DNA of 64,000 bases from Psychrobacter luti (lineage in GTDB: Bacteria > Pseudomonadota > Gammaproteobacteria > Pseudomonadales > Moraxellaceae). Below the pieces are notes generated by a model. That model was not told the DNA's origin. It was given only the letters and a program-made list of their open reading frames with translations, and did not search any database. Every line of letters starts with the position of its first letter. Within the stretch, counting starts at the first letter, position 1. The stretch spans positions 21,478-85,477 of the forward strand of contig NZ_JACHXL010000008.1 of NCBI RefSeq assembly GCF_014192115.1, in the 5' to 3' direction. The translations under genes were made by a program, and so were the position numbers. Of this stretch, positions 1-9,259 are shown piece by piece.

Positions 1-1
1 G

Positions 2-550
2 TATGATTTGGGCTGCTCATTGGGTGCGGCAAGTATGGCGTTGGCAGGCGAGTTTGAGCCGCAAGATTTGCAGATTAAAGCGATTGATATCTCACCAGCG
101 ATGACTACGGAGGCGAGTGCTTTATTAACGGAGAATTATCCAGCACATAATATTGAAGTGATTACCGCTGATATTCGTGATGTTGAGTTTGAGCAATGCG
201 ATATGGTCATTCTTAATTTGACGCTGCAGTTTTTGCCAGCTGCCGATAGAGTGGCAGTATTAGAAAAAATTTATGCGGCATTAAGTGAAGGTGGGATTTT
301 GGTATTGACCGAAAAGACCCATGCTTTTGATGAGCAGTATGATGCGTGGTTGGTTGAGCGTTATTACGACTTTAAACGCGCTAATGGATATACCGAAATG
401 GAAATCAGCGGCAAACGCAATGCGCTAGAAAACGTTTTGATTACTGATACCTTGGATGAGCATCATACACGTCTGGCGCAAGTTGGTTTTGAGCGTCATC
501 TGACGTGGTTTCAGTTTTTAAACTTTATCTCTATTGTGGCGTTTAAATAA
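2..550 (+). CDS. cmoA: Carboxy-S-adenosyl-L-methionine synthase CmoA (5' end outside window)
   Basis: CmoA converts SAM and prephenate into carboxy-SAM, the donor for the cmo5U modification of tRNA wobble U34. The reading frame is open from the first base, so the N-terminus is missing. About 182 residues remain, against about 247 in E. coli. The visible part starts in SAM-binding motif I ([10 protein letters not shown]) and continues through a class I methyltransferase fold with a typical [11 protein letters not shown] strand. cmoB follows 73 bases downstream on the same strand, which supports the call because the two enzymes act in sequence and are usually adjacent. The product and family are clear; only the start is unknown. 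Confidence 0.95.
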   Translation, partial: YDLGCSLGAASMALAGEFEPQDLQIKAIDISPAMTTEASALLTENYPAHNIEVITADIRDVEFEQCDMVILNLTLQFLPAADRVAVLEKIYAALSEGGILVLTEKTHAFDEQYDAWLVERYYDFKRANGYTEMEISGKRNALENVLITDTLDEHHTRLAQVGFERHLTWFQFLNFISIVAFK

Positions 551-623
551 CACCTAATCAGCGCAAAGTTTTCGCCAAATCAAAATTTTTATTAGTGCTT
601 TATCAATACGGTAGCCACCCTTT

Positions 624-1655
624 ATGCTTAATGACACCATCATCCACGCTGAACGCGAATTATATTTAACTTTGCTAGTACTGGCGCAGCAGCAGCCGAG
701 TGCTTATGAGTGGCTAACGCGGTTACCGACATGGCTCAATGACATCAAAGATAAAGCCAATTACGCTCATGCGCCCGCTTATCAAGCGTCGGTGGCACGA
801 TTACCAGAAATAATAGTCAATAATGTCGATTTAGATAATGATGTTTTGACGATTGCGGCCAATCTCAGCGACTCTGAGCGTAAACAAACGATGGCACTGC
901 TAAAGCAGTTAATGCCGTGGCGGAAAGGCCCTTTTCAGATTGGTGGTCAGATTGGTAGTGACGAGTCCGCTATAAAAATTGATACTGAATGGCATAGCGA
1001 TTGGAAATGGCAGCGAGTATTACCGCATTTAGGTAATTTAAAAGGTCGCCGCGTATTGGATGTGGGCGGTGGCTCGGGTTATCACGGTTGGCGGATGACA
1101 GGTGCAGGAGCGGAGACGGTCATTATAATTGATCCTTCTTGCCTGTTTTATCATCAGTTTATGGCGATTCGTCATTTTGTTGGTAATGCTGACAATCACC
1201 GTACCCATTATATTCCGGTACCACTTGAAGCCCTGCCGGAGCACAGTCAGCTGTTCGATACAGTATTTAGTATGGGCGTGTTGTATCATCGCCAGTCGCC
1301 ATTTGAGCATTTGCAAAAGCTTAAAGGACAATTAGTCAAAGGTGGCGAGCTGGTGCTTGAAACTTTGATCATTGATGGCGATGCCAATACTGTACTGGTG
1401 CCACACGACCGCTATGCGCAGATGAATAACGTGTATTTTCTACCGTCTGTAGCGGCACTTATTGGCTGGCTAGAAAAAGCAGGATTTACCGACGTACGCT
1501 GCGTCGATGTCGCCGTTACTTCTACCAATGAGCAGCGCAAAACGGAATGGATGACTTATCATTCGTTGGCGGATTTTTTAGACCCTAATGATGCAAGCAA
1601 AACCATCGAAGGCTATCCGGCGCCAAAACGTGCGACCCTTATTGCAAAAAAATAA
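624..1655 (+). CDS. cmoB: tRNA U34 carboxymethyltransferase CmoB
   Basis: CmoB transfers the carboxymethyl group of carboxy-SAM to 5-hydroxyuridine 34 of certain tRNAs, giving cmo5U and widening wobble decoding. It has 343 residues, a little more than the 323 of E. coli. The N-terminal helical half contains the family stretch MPWRKGPFQIGG. The methyltransferase half has motif I VLDVGGGSGYHGWRM at about residues 140-154, followed by the FSMGVLYHRQSP segment typical of CmoB. It lies directly after cmoA and probably shares its transcript. No clear terminator follows; only a weak 5-bp hairpin is seen near 1700. Confidence 0.96.
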   Translation: MLNDTIIHAERELYLTLLVLAQQQPSAYEWLTRLPTWLNDIKDKANYAHAPAYQASVARLPEIIVNNVDLDNDVLTIAANLSDSERKQTMALLKQLMPWRKGPFQIGGQIGSDESAIKIDTEWHSDWKWQRVLPHLGNLKGRRVLDVGGGSGYHGWRMTGAGAETVIIIDPSCLFYHQFMAIRHFVGNADNHRTHYIPVPLEALPEHSQLFDTVFSMGVLYHRQSPFEHLQKLKGQLVKGGELVLETLIIDGDANTVLVPHDRYAQMNNVYFLPSVAALIGWLEKAGFTDVRCVDVAVTSTNEQRKTEWMTYHSLADFLDPNDASKTIEGYPAPKRATLIAKK

Positions 1656-1770
1656 CTATTTGCCAAGAGAGGTTTTAGGTTATGAATCTCAAACAATGCT
1701 GCCATCACTTTTAAATGTGATGTTTATAAAAATGCGTGTTATTTTGAGAAACAGCTATGGCAAATACCAA

Positions 1771-1989
1771 TTAAATAAACCAGCGTTTAAATGCCATTTC
1801 TATCAAAACTTTGAGGATAAAACCAATAAAGCCTGCACCAAGGGCTAAGAACATCCAAAAAGTACCCGCGCGACCAGCTCCAGATTGTTTTGATAAGTCC
1901 CAAATGATGAAGAATAAGAAGGCAATAAAAATGGGCAATAAAATGTACATACCCCAACTGGTAACGGTACTGGCTGCAATAGCAAACAT
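1771..1989 (-). CDS. Small DUF2788 membrane protein
   Basis: A 72-residue protein with two hydrophobic segments, about residues 14-31 and 43-62, separated by a short charged loop (DLSKQSGAGRAG). Its size and sequence style match the DUF2788 family of small gammaproteobacterial inner-membrane proteins, whose function is unknown. The start is supported by an AGGA-type ribosome binding site about 8 bases upstream on the minus strand. It converges with cmoB, leaving about 115 bases between them. The family call is from recall of the pattern; no function can be inferred from context. Confidence 0.75.
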   Translation of the reverse strand: MFAIAASTVTSWGMYILLPIFIAFLFFIIWDLSKQSGAGRAGTFWMFLALGAGFIGFILKVLIEMAFKRWFI

Positions 1990-2374
1990 GGTTTTATCCT
2001 ATAGATGAAAGTGTAAAGTGGCGCACGCTCTGAGGCTTTTTTTATGATTTTTATAAATGAAACGATAATGTATAGAAAAAGCAGGCGATAACTGTTTTTC
2101 ATTATAACGCGGAATAGAGCCGCTATAAATATTCCCTAACGTCAGGCAACAGTAACGCTACAATCAGCCTAAACAACCCTGTATTTGCAGCCTATAATAA
2201 CCATCACCTCTTAAGCTGTGCCTATCCAGTATAATAGTAATAATTTTAACGCTATTTTTGGTTCAAATAGTGCAATAGCGTCTAAAGGTTGTTATATTTA
2301 TAGGTTACTTATTTTTTTTGTATTATCTTATATTTCACCAATTTTTTTGTTCATTTATCTGAGTTTATAGTCCT
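1990..2374. other. Intergenic region, DUF2788 gene / argS (divergent)
   Basis: 385 bases between two divergent genes, so it should hold promoters for both. It is AT-rich with T runs near 2310-2350. I see no convincing paired -35/-10 boxes, hairpin or small gene. The argS start at 2375 has only a weak ribosome binding site. Confidence 0.5.
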
Positions 2375-4204
2375 ATGTCACAAGCCCAAATTGATACGCT
2401 CGCCTCACTATTTGATAGTGCCATTCAAGCCCTAAAAAATGACGGCGAACTACCGGCTGATTGGCAAAACAACAGCCAAATTACACGAACAAAAGATACC
2501 AGTCATGGTGATTTTGCGAGCAATATCGCGCTAACGGCCGCCAAAGCGGCGAAAGCCAATCCGCGCCAGCTTGCTGAAAAAATCGTCAATGCCTTGCCTG
2601 AAAACCAAAATATTCGCCAAGTAGAAATCGCAGGACCAGGCTTTATCAACGTGTTTTTAAATACTGAAGCTAAGTTCGCCGTGTTAGACGATATCTTTAA
2701 GCTGCAAGAACGCTTTGGTTTAAGCAAGCAGTTTAAAGGTCAAAAAATCCAAGTTGAATTTGTCTCGGCCAACCCAACGTCTAGTCTGCACGTCGGTCAT
2801 GGCCGCGGTGCCGCCTTTGGCATGAGCGTGGCAAATTTGCTTGAAGCCATTGGCTATGATGTCACGCGTGAGTACTATGTCAATGATGCCGGTCGTCAGA
2901 TGGATATCTTAGCGACCAGTACTTATTTGCGTTATCTAGAAACCAACGGTGAGCCAGTCACGTTCCCAGTAAACGGCTATCAAGGTGATTATGTCAGTGA
3001 TATTGCTCAAACGCTAAAAACGCAGCACGCTGATAGTTACGTCCACAGTTTTGCAGAAATTGCTAAAGACGTACCAGCAGATGCACAGTTTGAGATAAAT
3101 GCGGATGGCGAAAAAGTGCTGCTATCAGGCGATAAAGAAGCCCACATCGACGGACTGATTGCCAATAGCAAAGCCTTGCTTGGCGAGGGTTATGAGCTAT
3201 TTTTAAATGCAGCGCTTAGCAGTATTTTGGCTGATATCAAAGACGACTTAAATGACTTTGGTGTCCGTTATGAATGCTGGTTTAGCGAAAGATCTATTGA
3301 TAGCGAGATTGAGCCTGTTTTACAAATCCTAGATGAAAAAGGCTATTTGTACGAAAAAGACGGCAATATCTGGTTTAAATCGACCGATTTTGGTGATGAA
3401 AAAGACCGTGTGGTACGCCGTGCTAATGGTCAAAGCACCTATTTTGCCTCTGATATCGCTTATCATAAAAACAAGTTCGATCGCGGCTTTGATAAAGTCA
3501 TTAACGTTTGGGGCGCTGACCATCATGGCTATGTCCCACGAGTAAAAGCGGCGTTAACGGCGCTTAGTATCGATGCCGATCGTCTTGATGTGGTATTGGT
3601 ACAGTTTGTTGCCTTATGGCGCGGTAGTGAAAAAGTGCAAATGTCGTCGCGCTCGGGCAAATTTGTCACCTTACGTGAGCTGCGTCATGAAGTCGGTAAC
3701 GATGCCGCGCGCTTCTATTACGTCGCTCGTAAGCCTGAAGTACACGTCGATTTTGACTTAGAGCTTGCCAAATCGCAAAGTAAAGACAACTTGGTTTTCT
3801 ATATTCAGTATGCGCATGCACGGGTTTGCCGCGTGTTAGAAAAACTAGAAACCAGTGGTCTGCAAGTAGACGATATTACTGGCGCTGAAAAGCAAGAGTT
3901 ATTGACTGCATCGAGCGAAGAAGAATTGATTAAATTACTTGGCGCTTATCCGGCAACCTTGCTACGCGCAGCGACAGGCTATGAGCCGCATATCTTAACC
4001 AATTATCTAAAAGAATTGGCGGCGTTATTTCATGGTTGGTACGATAGCAATCGTATCTTGCCTGTGAGCTTGACCTCGGGTGAGACGCCAAGCCAAGATG
4101 AAATGGATATGATGCAAGCTCGCCTACGCTTATCTAAGGCGGTCAGGCAGGTATTGAGTAACGGGCTTAGCTTATTAGGCTTGTCTGCGCCGTCTAGTAT
4201 GTAG
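2375..4204 (+). CDS. argS: Arginyl-tRNA synthetase
   Basis: A class I aminoacyl-tRNA synthetase that charges tRNA-Arg in the cytoplasm. It has 609 residues, longer than the 577 of E. coli. The N-terminal Arg-specific additional domain comes first, then the HIGH-type motif HVGHGRGA at about residues 140-147. The Rossmann core contains WGADHHGY, and the KMSKS equivalent is the usual degenerate ArgS form (VQMSSRSGK). The C-terminal all-alpha anticodon-binding domain ends with the family-typical LLGLSAP. No strong terminator follows; a SPOR-domain gene lies 139 bases downstream on the same strand. Confidence 0.98.
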   Translation: MSQAQIDTLASLFDSAIQALKNDGELPADWQNNSQITRTKDTSHGDFASNIALTAAKAAKANPRQLAEKIVNALPENQNIRQVEIAGPGFINVFLNTEAKFAVLDDIFKLQERFGLSKQFKGQKIQVEFVSANPTSSLHVGHGRGAAFGMSVANLLEAIGYDVTREYYVNDAGRQMDILATSTYLRYLETNGEPVTFPVNGYQGDYVSDIAQTLKTQHADSYVHSFAEIAKDVPADAQFEINADGEKVLLSGDKEAHIDGLIANSKALLGEGYELFLNAALSSILADIKDDLNDFGVRYECWFSERSIDSEIEPVLQILDEKGYLYEKDGNIWFKSTDFGDEKDRVVRRANGQSTYFASDIAYHKNKFDRGFDKVINVWGADHHGYVPRVKAALTALSIDADRLDVVLVQFVALWRGSEKVQMSSRSGKFVTLRELRHEVGNDAARFYYVARKPEVHVDFDLELAKSQSKDNLVFYIQYAHARVCRVLEKLETSGLQVDDITGAEKQELLTASSEEELIKLLGAYPATLLRAATGYEPHILTNYLKELAALFHGWYDSNRILPVSLTSGETPSQDEMDMMQARLRLSKAVRQVLSNGLSLLGLSAPSSM

Positions 4205-4264
4205 TATAAAGAGAGACGGCTGCCAGCCATCATTCGCCGACGACTATTTGGCAATAACAAATCG

Positions 4265-4306
4265 ACAATGACAATTCAACATTGATAATTCGACATTGAT
4301 AATTCG
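4265..4306. repeat. 14-bp tandem repeat, three units
   Basis: Three head-to-tail 14-base units lie at 4265-4278 (diverged), 4279-4292 and 4293-4306. The last two are identical (acattgataattcg), and a partial fourth follows at 4307. The array lies in the argS-SPOR gene spacer, upstream of the SPOR start. It looks like a simple slippage or duplication product; no function is evident. Confidence 0.8.
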
Positions 4307-4343
4307 ACAACGATAGATATATTCAGTAGGGAGAACGAGATCC

Positions 4344-5171
4344 ATGTTAGCCAAAAAACCAAAAGGTGCCACTGAAAAACGCAAAACAAGTAGTGTGTCA
4401 GGCTTATTATGGATGTTTGTTGGGGCGGTATTGACGCTCATGATAGGGGTGTTTTTATACCTCTCACCATTGTTTAATTTTAGTCCTGCGGGCAGCGATA
4501 ACGATAACGATCCTGACAGACAAGTGCAGCAACGAGTCGATACCGATACCGATAATGGTGATTATGAGTTTTACGATATTTTGCCCAATCAAGAGATGGC
4601 AACGATTCCTGATGAAGACTTTGGGGAAGGTGATGATAGCCAATCAGGTCAAATCACTGACTTCGAGCCAGATGTAATCGTCAATCAGCCTCAAAGTACG
4701 ACTCCCGCTAATGATGCAGGTAATTTTGGTATCTCTGAAAATACCACTATTGAGCCGAATCGTGGCAACAATGCTAATAATGCCGCCAGCAGCAGTAATG
4801 ATGACGATATTGTTATTGTTGAAGAAGATGCGACTTACGATGGCACACCAGCTGCCAACAATACAAGCGCGAATACAGGTGCGGCTGCGAACAAACCCAG
4901 TGCTGGTACGGCAAGTATTCAAGCAGCCAAACCTGCTACTTATATTTTGCAAATCAACAGCTTTGGTGATGCCGACGAAGCAGATCGTCGCCGTGCCCAA
5001 GTGCTGATGGCAGGTGTGGACGCTCGAGTGGTAAAAAACACCACAGGTAATGGTTTGCCTATCTATCAGGTTATCTCACGCCCGATGAATAACCGTCAAG
5101 CGGTTGCCACTGCCCAGCAGCGCCTACAAAATAATGGTATTGATTCTATCATTGTCGAACAACGTCGTTAG
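4344..5171 (+). CDS. SPOR-domain membrane-anchored protein
   Basis: 275 residues. A short basic cytoplasmic N-terminus is followed by one transmembrane helix at about residues 22-44. A long low-complexity periplasmic linker rich in Asp, Asn, Thr and Ala spans about 50-190, and a C-terminal SPOR domain covers about 197-272 (TYILQINSFGDADEADRRRA). SPOR domains bind glycan strands lacking stem peptides, usually at the septum. The architecture resembles FtsN or DedD, and argS next to an FtsN-like gene is a known gammaproteobacterial pairing. It lacks recognisable FtsN essential motifs, so no gene symbol is given. The start has a GGGAGA ribosome binding site. Confidence 0.85.
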   Translation: MLAKKPKGATEKRKTSSVSGLLWMFVGAVLTLMIGVFLYLSPLFNFSPAGSDNDNDPDRQVQQRVDTDTDNGDYEFYDILPNQEMATIPDEDFGEGDDSQSGQITDFEPDVIVNQPQSTTPANDAGNFGISENTTIEPNRGNNANNAASSSNDDDIVIVEEDATYDGTPAANNTSANTGAAANKPSAGTASIQAAKPATYILQINSFGDADEADRRRAQVLMAGVDARVVKNTTGNGLPIYQVISRPMNNRQAVATAQQRLQNNGIDSIIVEQRR

Positions 5172-5190
5172 ACCGAATTACAGTATTGAT

Positions 5191-5219
5191 AAAAAAAGCG
5201 TCATAATGGCGCTTTTTTT
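5191..5219 (+). terminator. Intrinsic terminator after SPOR gene
   Basis: An A-rich arm plus GCG pairs with CGC followed by seven T residues, forming a hairpin with a 9-base loop, 20 bases after the SPOR stop codon. Confidence 0.8.
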
Positions 5220-5283
5220 ATCCCTTTTTTTTGCTATGTTTTTCGGCGTTTTTTATCAAATTTAACATTAACATAAGAGCATC

Positions 5284-6381
5284 ATGATGACTGTGACTCC
5301 TTCAGAAACTGCACCCGTCGGTATGATTCGAGCTTTTTTCCAAAAATATTTTATTGATGCCTTCACTGGGATGGCGTTAGGGCTGTTTGTTACCCTCATT
5401 GCCGGTCTTATCATCTCGCAAATCGGTGGCTGGTTAAACTTGCCAGCCTTGGTTGCGGTCGGCAAACTGGCCTCAGTGCTGATGGGTGCGGGTATTGGTG
5501 TCGGTATTGCTTATTATCTTAAAGCGCCAACGTTAGTGATGCTAAGCTGCTTGGTTGCAGGGATGCTGGGCGCTCATTCCGAAGCTTTGATGGCAGGCAA
5601 CTTATTTATAGCGCAAGAGGCAGGTCCAGCAACCTTTGCTGCCGTGCCCGGTAATCCGATTGGTGCCTATTTGACCTCAGTCTTTGCTTATCGTGCTGGG
5701 ACTTGGGTCGCGGGCAAAACCAAGCTCGATATTTTGCTGATACCGTTATTAGTATGTACGGTGGCACTAATCGTTTGCGCGCTGCTTAATCCTCCAGTCG
5801 TTGCTGCGGTCAATGCTATTGGTCAAGGTATTCAAGCCGCCACTGAATTGCAGCCGCTGTTAATGGGTATTGTGATAGCAGTGGTCGTTGGAATTTTATT
5901 GACACTACCGACCTCAAGCGCCGCTATTTGTATCGCTATTGGGCTTGGCGGCTTAGCGGGCGGGGCGGCGGTCGTTGGCTGTGCGGCGCATATGATAGGT
6001 TTTGCGGTGGCTAGCTTTAAAGATAACGGTGTCAGTGGCGTGATATCTCAAGGACTTGGCACCAGTATGCTACAGATTCCTAATGTGCTTAGAAAACCCA
6101 TAGTTTTATTACCTGCTGTGATTGCTAGCGCCATTGTTGGTCCTATCGCAACCGTTGGGTTTGGGCTGGCTTGTACGGCAACTGGCGCTGGTATGGGTAC
6201 GGCAGGATTGGTCGGGGTATTTGGTGTCATTGAAGCCTCACAAGGTATTATGAGTAGCGCTCAATTATGGACGGCGATTATCTTATTGATGTTCGTCATA
6301 CCTGCGCTTATCGCTGGTGTGGTCGCTTATGCGATGCGCCGTCTTGGGTGGTTGGTTGATGGCGATATGAAACTGCCTTAA
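5284..6381 (+). CDS. PTS transporter subunit IIC-like membrane protein (PTS_EIIC_2 type)
   Basis: 365 residues with about ten hydrophobic segments rich in Gly and Ala. The pattern (an N-terminal FFQKYFIDAFTGMALGLF, then repeated glycine-rich helices, with NPIGAYLTS and GLGTSMLQIPN loops) matches the orphan EIIC-like family of the COG3641 type. True EIIC proteins move sugars with EIIA/EIIB phosphate carriers. No EIIA, EIIB, HPr or EI gene lies nearby, so PTS-coupled uptake cannot be assumed. It is flanked by terminators on both sides, suggesting a single-gene transcript. The start has two consecutive ATGs (5284 and 5287). Confidence 0.8.
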   Translation: MMTVTPSETAPVGMIRAFFQKYFIDAFTGMALGLFVTLIAGLIISQIGGWLNLPALVAVGKLASVLMGAGIGVGIAYYLKAPTLVMLSCLVAGMLGAHSEALMAGNLFIAQEAGPATFAAVPGNPIGAYLTSVFAYRAGTWVAGKTKLDILLIPLLVCTVALIVCALLNPPVVAAVNAIGQGIQAATELQPLLMGIVIAVVVGILLTLPTSSAAICIAIGLGGLAGGAAVVGCAAHMIGFAVASFKDNGVSGVISQGLGTSMLQIPNVLRKPIVLLPAVIASAIVGPIATVGFGLACTATGAGMGTAGLVGVFGVIEASQGIMSSAQLWTAIILLMFVIPALIAGVVAYAMRRLGWLVDGDMKLP

Positions 6382-6435
6382 ATTAAAATCAAATCAATCA
6401 AATTATCCTAAGCATTTATTCTAACTACCAATGAT

Positions 6436-6470
6436 AAAAAAGCCCAACTACTTAAATAGCTGGGCTTTTT
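6436..6470. terminator. Bidirectional terminator between EIIC-like gene and tsdA-like gene
   Basis: A-run, AGCCCA, 14-base loop, TGGGCT, T-run. It is symmetrical enough to serve both converging genes. Confidence 0.88.
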
Positions 6471-6495
6471 ATTATATAACTTATGAATTTTTAAA

Positions 6496-7491
6496 TTAAC
6501 GACGGACATCTTTTGGTGCATCACCGTTTGGCCAATCTTTGTCTTTATTTGCTTTTACAGGGCGTGGCAAGTGGGTAAAGTAGGCGGCAATATCGACGGC
6601 TTCTTGGTCGCTTAGCGTATTACCTTGTCCAAATGGCATTTTACCTTTGATAAAGGCGGCGGCAGTATAAGTACGTGCCATCCCTGCGCCATCATTAAAG
6701 GATTTATCGCCAGCTACCGCAGGATAGATATAAGTACCATCGTCATTATATTGACCTTCGCCATTGTCACCGTGACAAACGCTACATTTTTCTGCAAATA
6801 GCTTTTCACCCGTTTCAGGGTTTGGCTCTAACTCTTTATTCACTTTGACAAAACCGCGACCTTCAGGAGATACGCCGACGGGCATATCTTGCGACAGCCA
6901 AGTCATATAAGAGATAATGGCGTTCATATCATCTGAGCCCAAATCAAGCGCTGTACCGTTCATTGAGCGCTCAAAACAACCATTGACACGCTCTTGCAAG
7001 GAGTTGATACGACCACCGCGCGAACGATAAATAGGGAAGATGCCCGGCAGACCATTCCATGGCGCCGCAAACGCTTCTGAGCCGTTACCTAAATGACAGC
7101 TGGTACAGTTGAGCTGGTTACCAACGTTATTTGGCATCTCTTTATAAGTATGATTGACAATCTGTAAACCTCGACGAATGGCGGCACCGCGCTCATCATC
7201 TGGGATGGTAGATTCGTCTGGCATATTAATCGCTGGTTTGCCGCCTGCTGCGCCTGCCGCATCACCGCCGCCTGCGCTAGCGCTCATATCACTGGCAGCT
7301 GGCATATTGCCTTTTAGCGTTTCAGCACGGGCTTCGAGCGCTTTAACGCGAGCCAATGCTTCTGCTTCTTCTAGACGGTCAACGGCTTTGGTCTCACTGC
7401 TATTACTACAGCCGGTCATACTGACGGCGCTAATGGCAAAGATAGTAGCTACTAACAGGGAGGAGGGCTTGGCACGTGGAAAGTTTATCAT
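6496..7491 (-). CDS. Dihaem c-type cytochrome lipoprotein, TsdA-like (thiosulfate dehydrogenase / tetrathionate reductase)
   Basis: 331 residues. A signal peptide ends in a lipobox with Cys28 (SMTGC), so the protein is probably a membrane-anchored periplasmic lipoprotein. A Glu/Ala-rich helix at about 33-60 and a Gly/Ala linker follow. Two haem-binding motifs are visible: CTSCH (129-133) and CSVCH (236-240). Between them is NGCFERSMNG with Cys172, which corresponds to the unusual Cys axial ligand of haem 1 in TsdA. TsdA interconverts thiosulfate and tetrathionate. No tsdB partner or other sulfur gene is adjacent. The start is backed by an AAGGA site. Family assignment is strong; the physiological direction is unknown. 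Confidence 0.85.
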   Translation of the reverse strand: MINFPRAKPSSLLVATIFAISAVSMTGCSNSSETKAVDRLEEAEALARVKALEARAETLKGNMPAASDMSASAGGGDAAGAAGGKPAINMPDESTIPDDERGAAIRRGLQIVNHTYKEMPNNVGNQLNCTSCHLGNGSEAFAAPWNGLPGIFPIYRSRGGRINSLQERVNGCFERSMNGTALDLGSDDMNAIISYMTWLSQDMPVGVSPEGRGFVKVNKELEPNPETGEKLFAEKCSVCHGDNGEGQYNDDGTYIYPAVAGDKSFNDGAGMARTYTAAAFIKGKMPFGQGNTLSDQEAVDIAAYFTHLPRPVKANKDKDWPNGDAPKDVRR

Positions 7492-7955
7492 TGGAATATC
7501 CTTATGTTGAAAAATAATATGTAAATCTATATTTATATGATAGTTTGGTTGTCATGATGGCAAAACTTATTTTAAGGTTTTGGATAAATAAAAGGCTAGG
7601 ATTTTAGTATTAATTAATGCCAAGATAGCTGGCGTCATATGATCCGCTTACCGCCATTGCCTACTGTTACTGATTAATCCGCTTGATTCCGCCTATCAAA
7701 ATCCGACCAGTAATTAATCTGTAATTTTCTAGTAACATAATTGTATCAAATACAAATACGTAAAGTGTTTTTAAATTGAAAACAAACACTAAAGCGAAAA
7801 ATGATGGCAAGAGATAATGAATGCTTTAGATAGCAACGCTTATATAGTTTTTACTAAAAAAGCGCGTAAATATGAAAATATTTACGCGCTTTTTTGATGA
7901 ATATATCTCTTTAGTGATTTAACTTATCATCATCATTTATCTACCTATCTTTACA
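7492..7955. other. Intergenic region upstream of tsdA-like gene
   Basis: 464 bases between the tsdA-like start and the SDR stop, both on the minus strand. It should contain the tsdA-like promoter. A small inverted repeat lies at 7741-7755 (TTGTAT, 3 bases, ATACAA). The SDR terminator lies at 7856-7895. Nothing else is evident. Confidence 0.5.
7856..7895 (-). terminator. Intrinsic terminator after SDR gene
   Basis: An 11-bp stem (AGCGCGTAAAT paired with ATTTACGCGCT) flanked by an A-run and a T-run. It lies 60 bases beyond the SDR stop on the minus strand. Confidence 0.88.
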
Positions 7956-9005
7956 TCAATGTGCAATCAACGCTTTACGGTCAGCCGTTTTTGCGCGTTT
8001 TTTGCCTTTTAATTTACGCGACAGCTTATTGACATCATTTAATACCTTGCTATAGCGTGCCGGGAATACGCGCTGGACAGCGTCTATCATTTTGGCATCA
8101 TTGCCAATCAAGCAGCGTGGCTGATTGGTCGTGGCGGCCTGCAAAATAATCCAAGCGGCGGCGCTGGCATCAAATTTTAAGAACTTATTAAAACTACTGA
8201 TGGCTTTGCGGCCGCTACGCATACCAAGGTCGCTGATACTGTCGTTACCACGGGCGCTATTGGCAATATTGGTTTTGATACCACCGGGGTGAATGCAGGT
8301 CGCTGAGACGCCGCAGCGCTGAATGTCGAGCTCTTGACGCAAGCTTTCGGTAAAGCCGCGTACAGCAAACTTGCTGGCGTTATAAGCAGATTGTGAAGGC
8401 TGCGCGGTCAAACCAAATAAGCTTGAAATATTAATAATATGACCATGTTCGTTAAAATGACGTGCTTTGCTATCCTTGTTAATATCTTTGTTACTACCAT
8501 TAACTTCGCTTTCTTTGACGCTGTTTTTAATCAGTGGTAAAAATGCCTTGGTGCCGTAAACCACGCCCCAAAAGTTGATGTCCATCACCCATTCAAGCTC
8601 GCTAATACTGCTACCTTCTACGGTTGAATAAAGCGCCACGCCTGCATTATTAAAGATAAAGTTTACTTTACCATGCTCCGCCATCACGCTATCAGCCCAT
8701 GCTTCGACGGCTTTATTGTCTGAGACATCGAGTACGGTGGTGGTGACTTTGACATCATAGCCGACCAGTAATTCTTTGGTTTGTGCCAATTGCTCAGCAT
8801 TGATATCGGATAATGCCACATGGCAGCCCATTTTTGCTAAATGAATGGCAAGCTCACGTCCCATCCCAGAGCCAGCACCAGTGATAGCAGCGACATGGTT
8901 GCGGTAATAGGGCGCAATATCATGGTCTTGATGAGAGGAAAAAGGCAGATGTTGACGTAGTGAGGTGGCTATTGCAGAGACGTTTCCAGAAACAGTGTTA
9001 AGCAT
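7956..9005 (-). CDS. Short-chain dehydrogenase/reductase (SDR) with acidic insertion
   Basis: 349 residues with a classical SDR fold. The NAD(P)-binding motif ITGAGSGMGR lies at about 41-50, NNAG at 119-122, a catalytic Ser in INISS at about 192-195, and the YNASK catalytic Tyr/Lys pair follows. The N-terminus is extended by about 35 residues, and the C-terminus is extended and basic. A Lys/Asn/Ser-rich insertion of about 27 residues lies at 161-187, just before the catalytic Ser strand, where most SDRs have a short loop. Substrate unknown. The start has an AAAGGA site. It is a separate unit from clpX, which has its own terminator. Confidence 0.88.
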   Translation of the reverse strand: MLNTVSGNVSAIATSLRQHLPFSSHQDHDIAPYYRNHVAAITGAGSGMGRELAIHLAKMGCHVALSDINAEQLAQTKELLVGYDVKVTTTVLDVSDNKAVEAWADSVMAEHGKVNFIFNNAGVALYSTVEGSSISELEWVMDINFWGVVYGTKAFLPLIKNSVKESEVNGSNKDINKDSKARHFNEHGHIINISSLFGLTAQPSQSAYNASKFAVRGFTESLRQELDIQRCGVSATCIHPGGIKTNIANSARGNDSISDLGMRSGRKAISSFNKFLKFDASAAAWIILQAATTNQPRCLIGNDAKMIDAVQRVFPARYSKVLNDVNKLSRKLKGKKRAKTADRKALIAH

Positions 9006-9184
9006 GATAAACAGTCCTTTGTATCATTGATTGGAGAGGTTTGGTCGTAAATAAAGATAACGTATAAAAAGTCGCTTTACCTTAGCATGATTGATGATAA
9101 GAGCTGATAGCAATTGATAAACGCGGCTGTCATTTTTAACCACCACATTAGCGGCAAGAAATAAAATGAGAAGTAAGCGGACAT

Positions 9185-9222
9185 AAAAAAAGTGTCTAGC
9201 ATAATTTACACTAGACACTTTT
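9185..9222 (-). terminator. Intrinsic terminator after clpX
   Basis: A 10-bp stem (AGTGTCTAG with CTAGACACT) with an 11-base loop. On the minus strand it is followed by a long T-run (the A-run at 9185-9191). Confidence 0.88.
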
Positions 9223-9259
9223 GCTTTAATTACAGCTTTAACAAAGCAGATAAGACCTT

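Noticed and set aside
9024..9218. 64-codon frame between the SDR gene and clpX
   Set aside because: It overlaps the clpX terminator and has no coding features.
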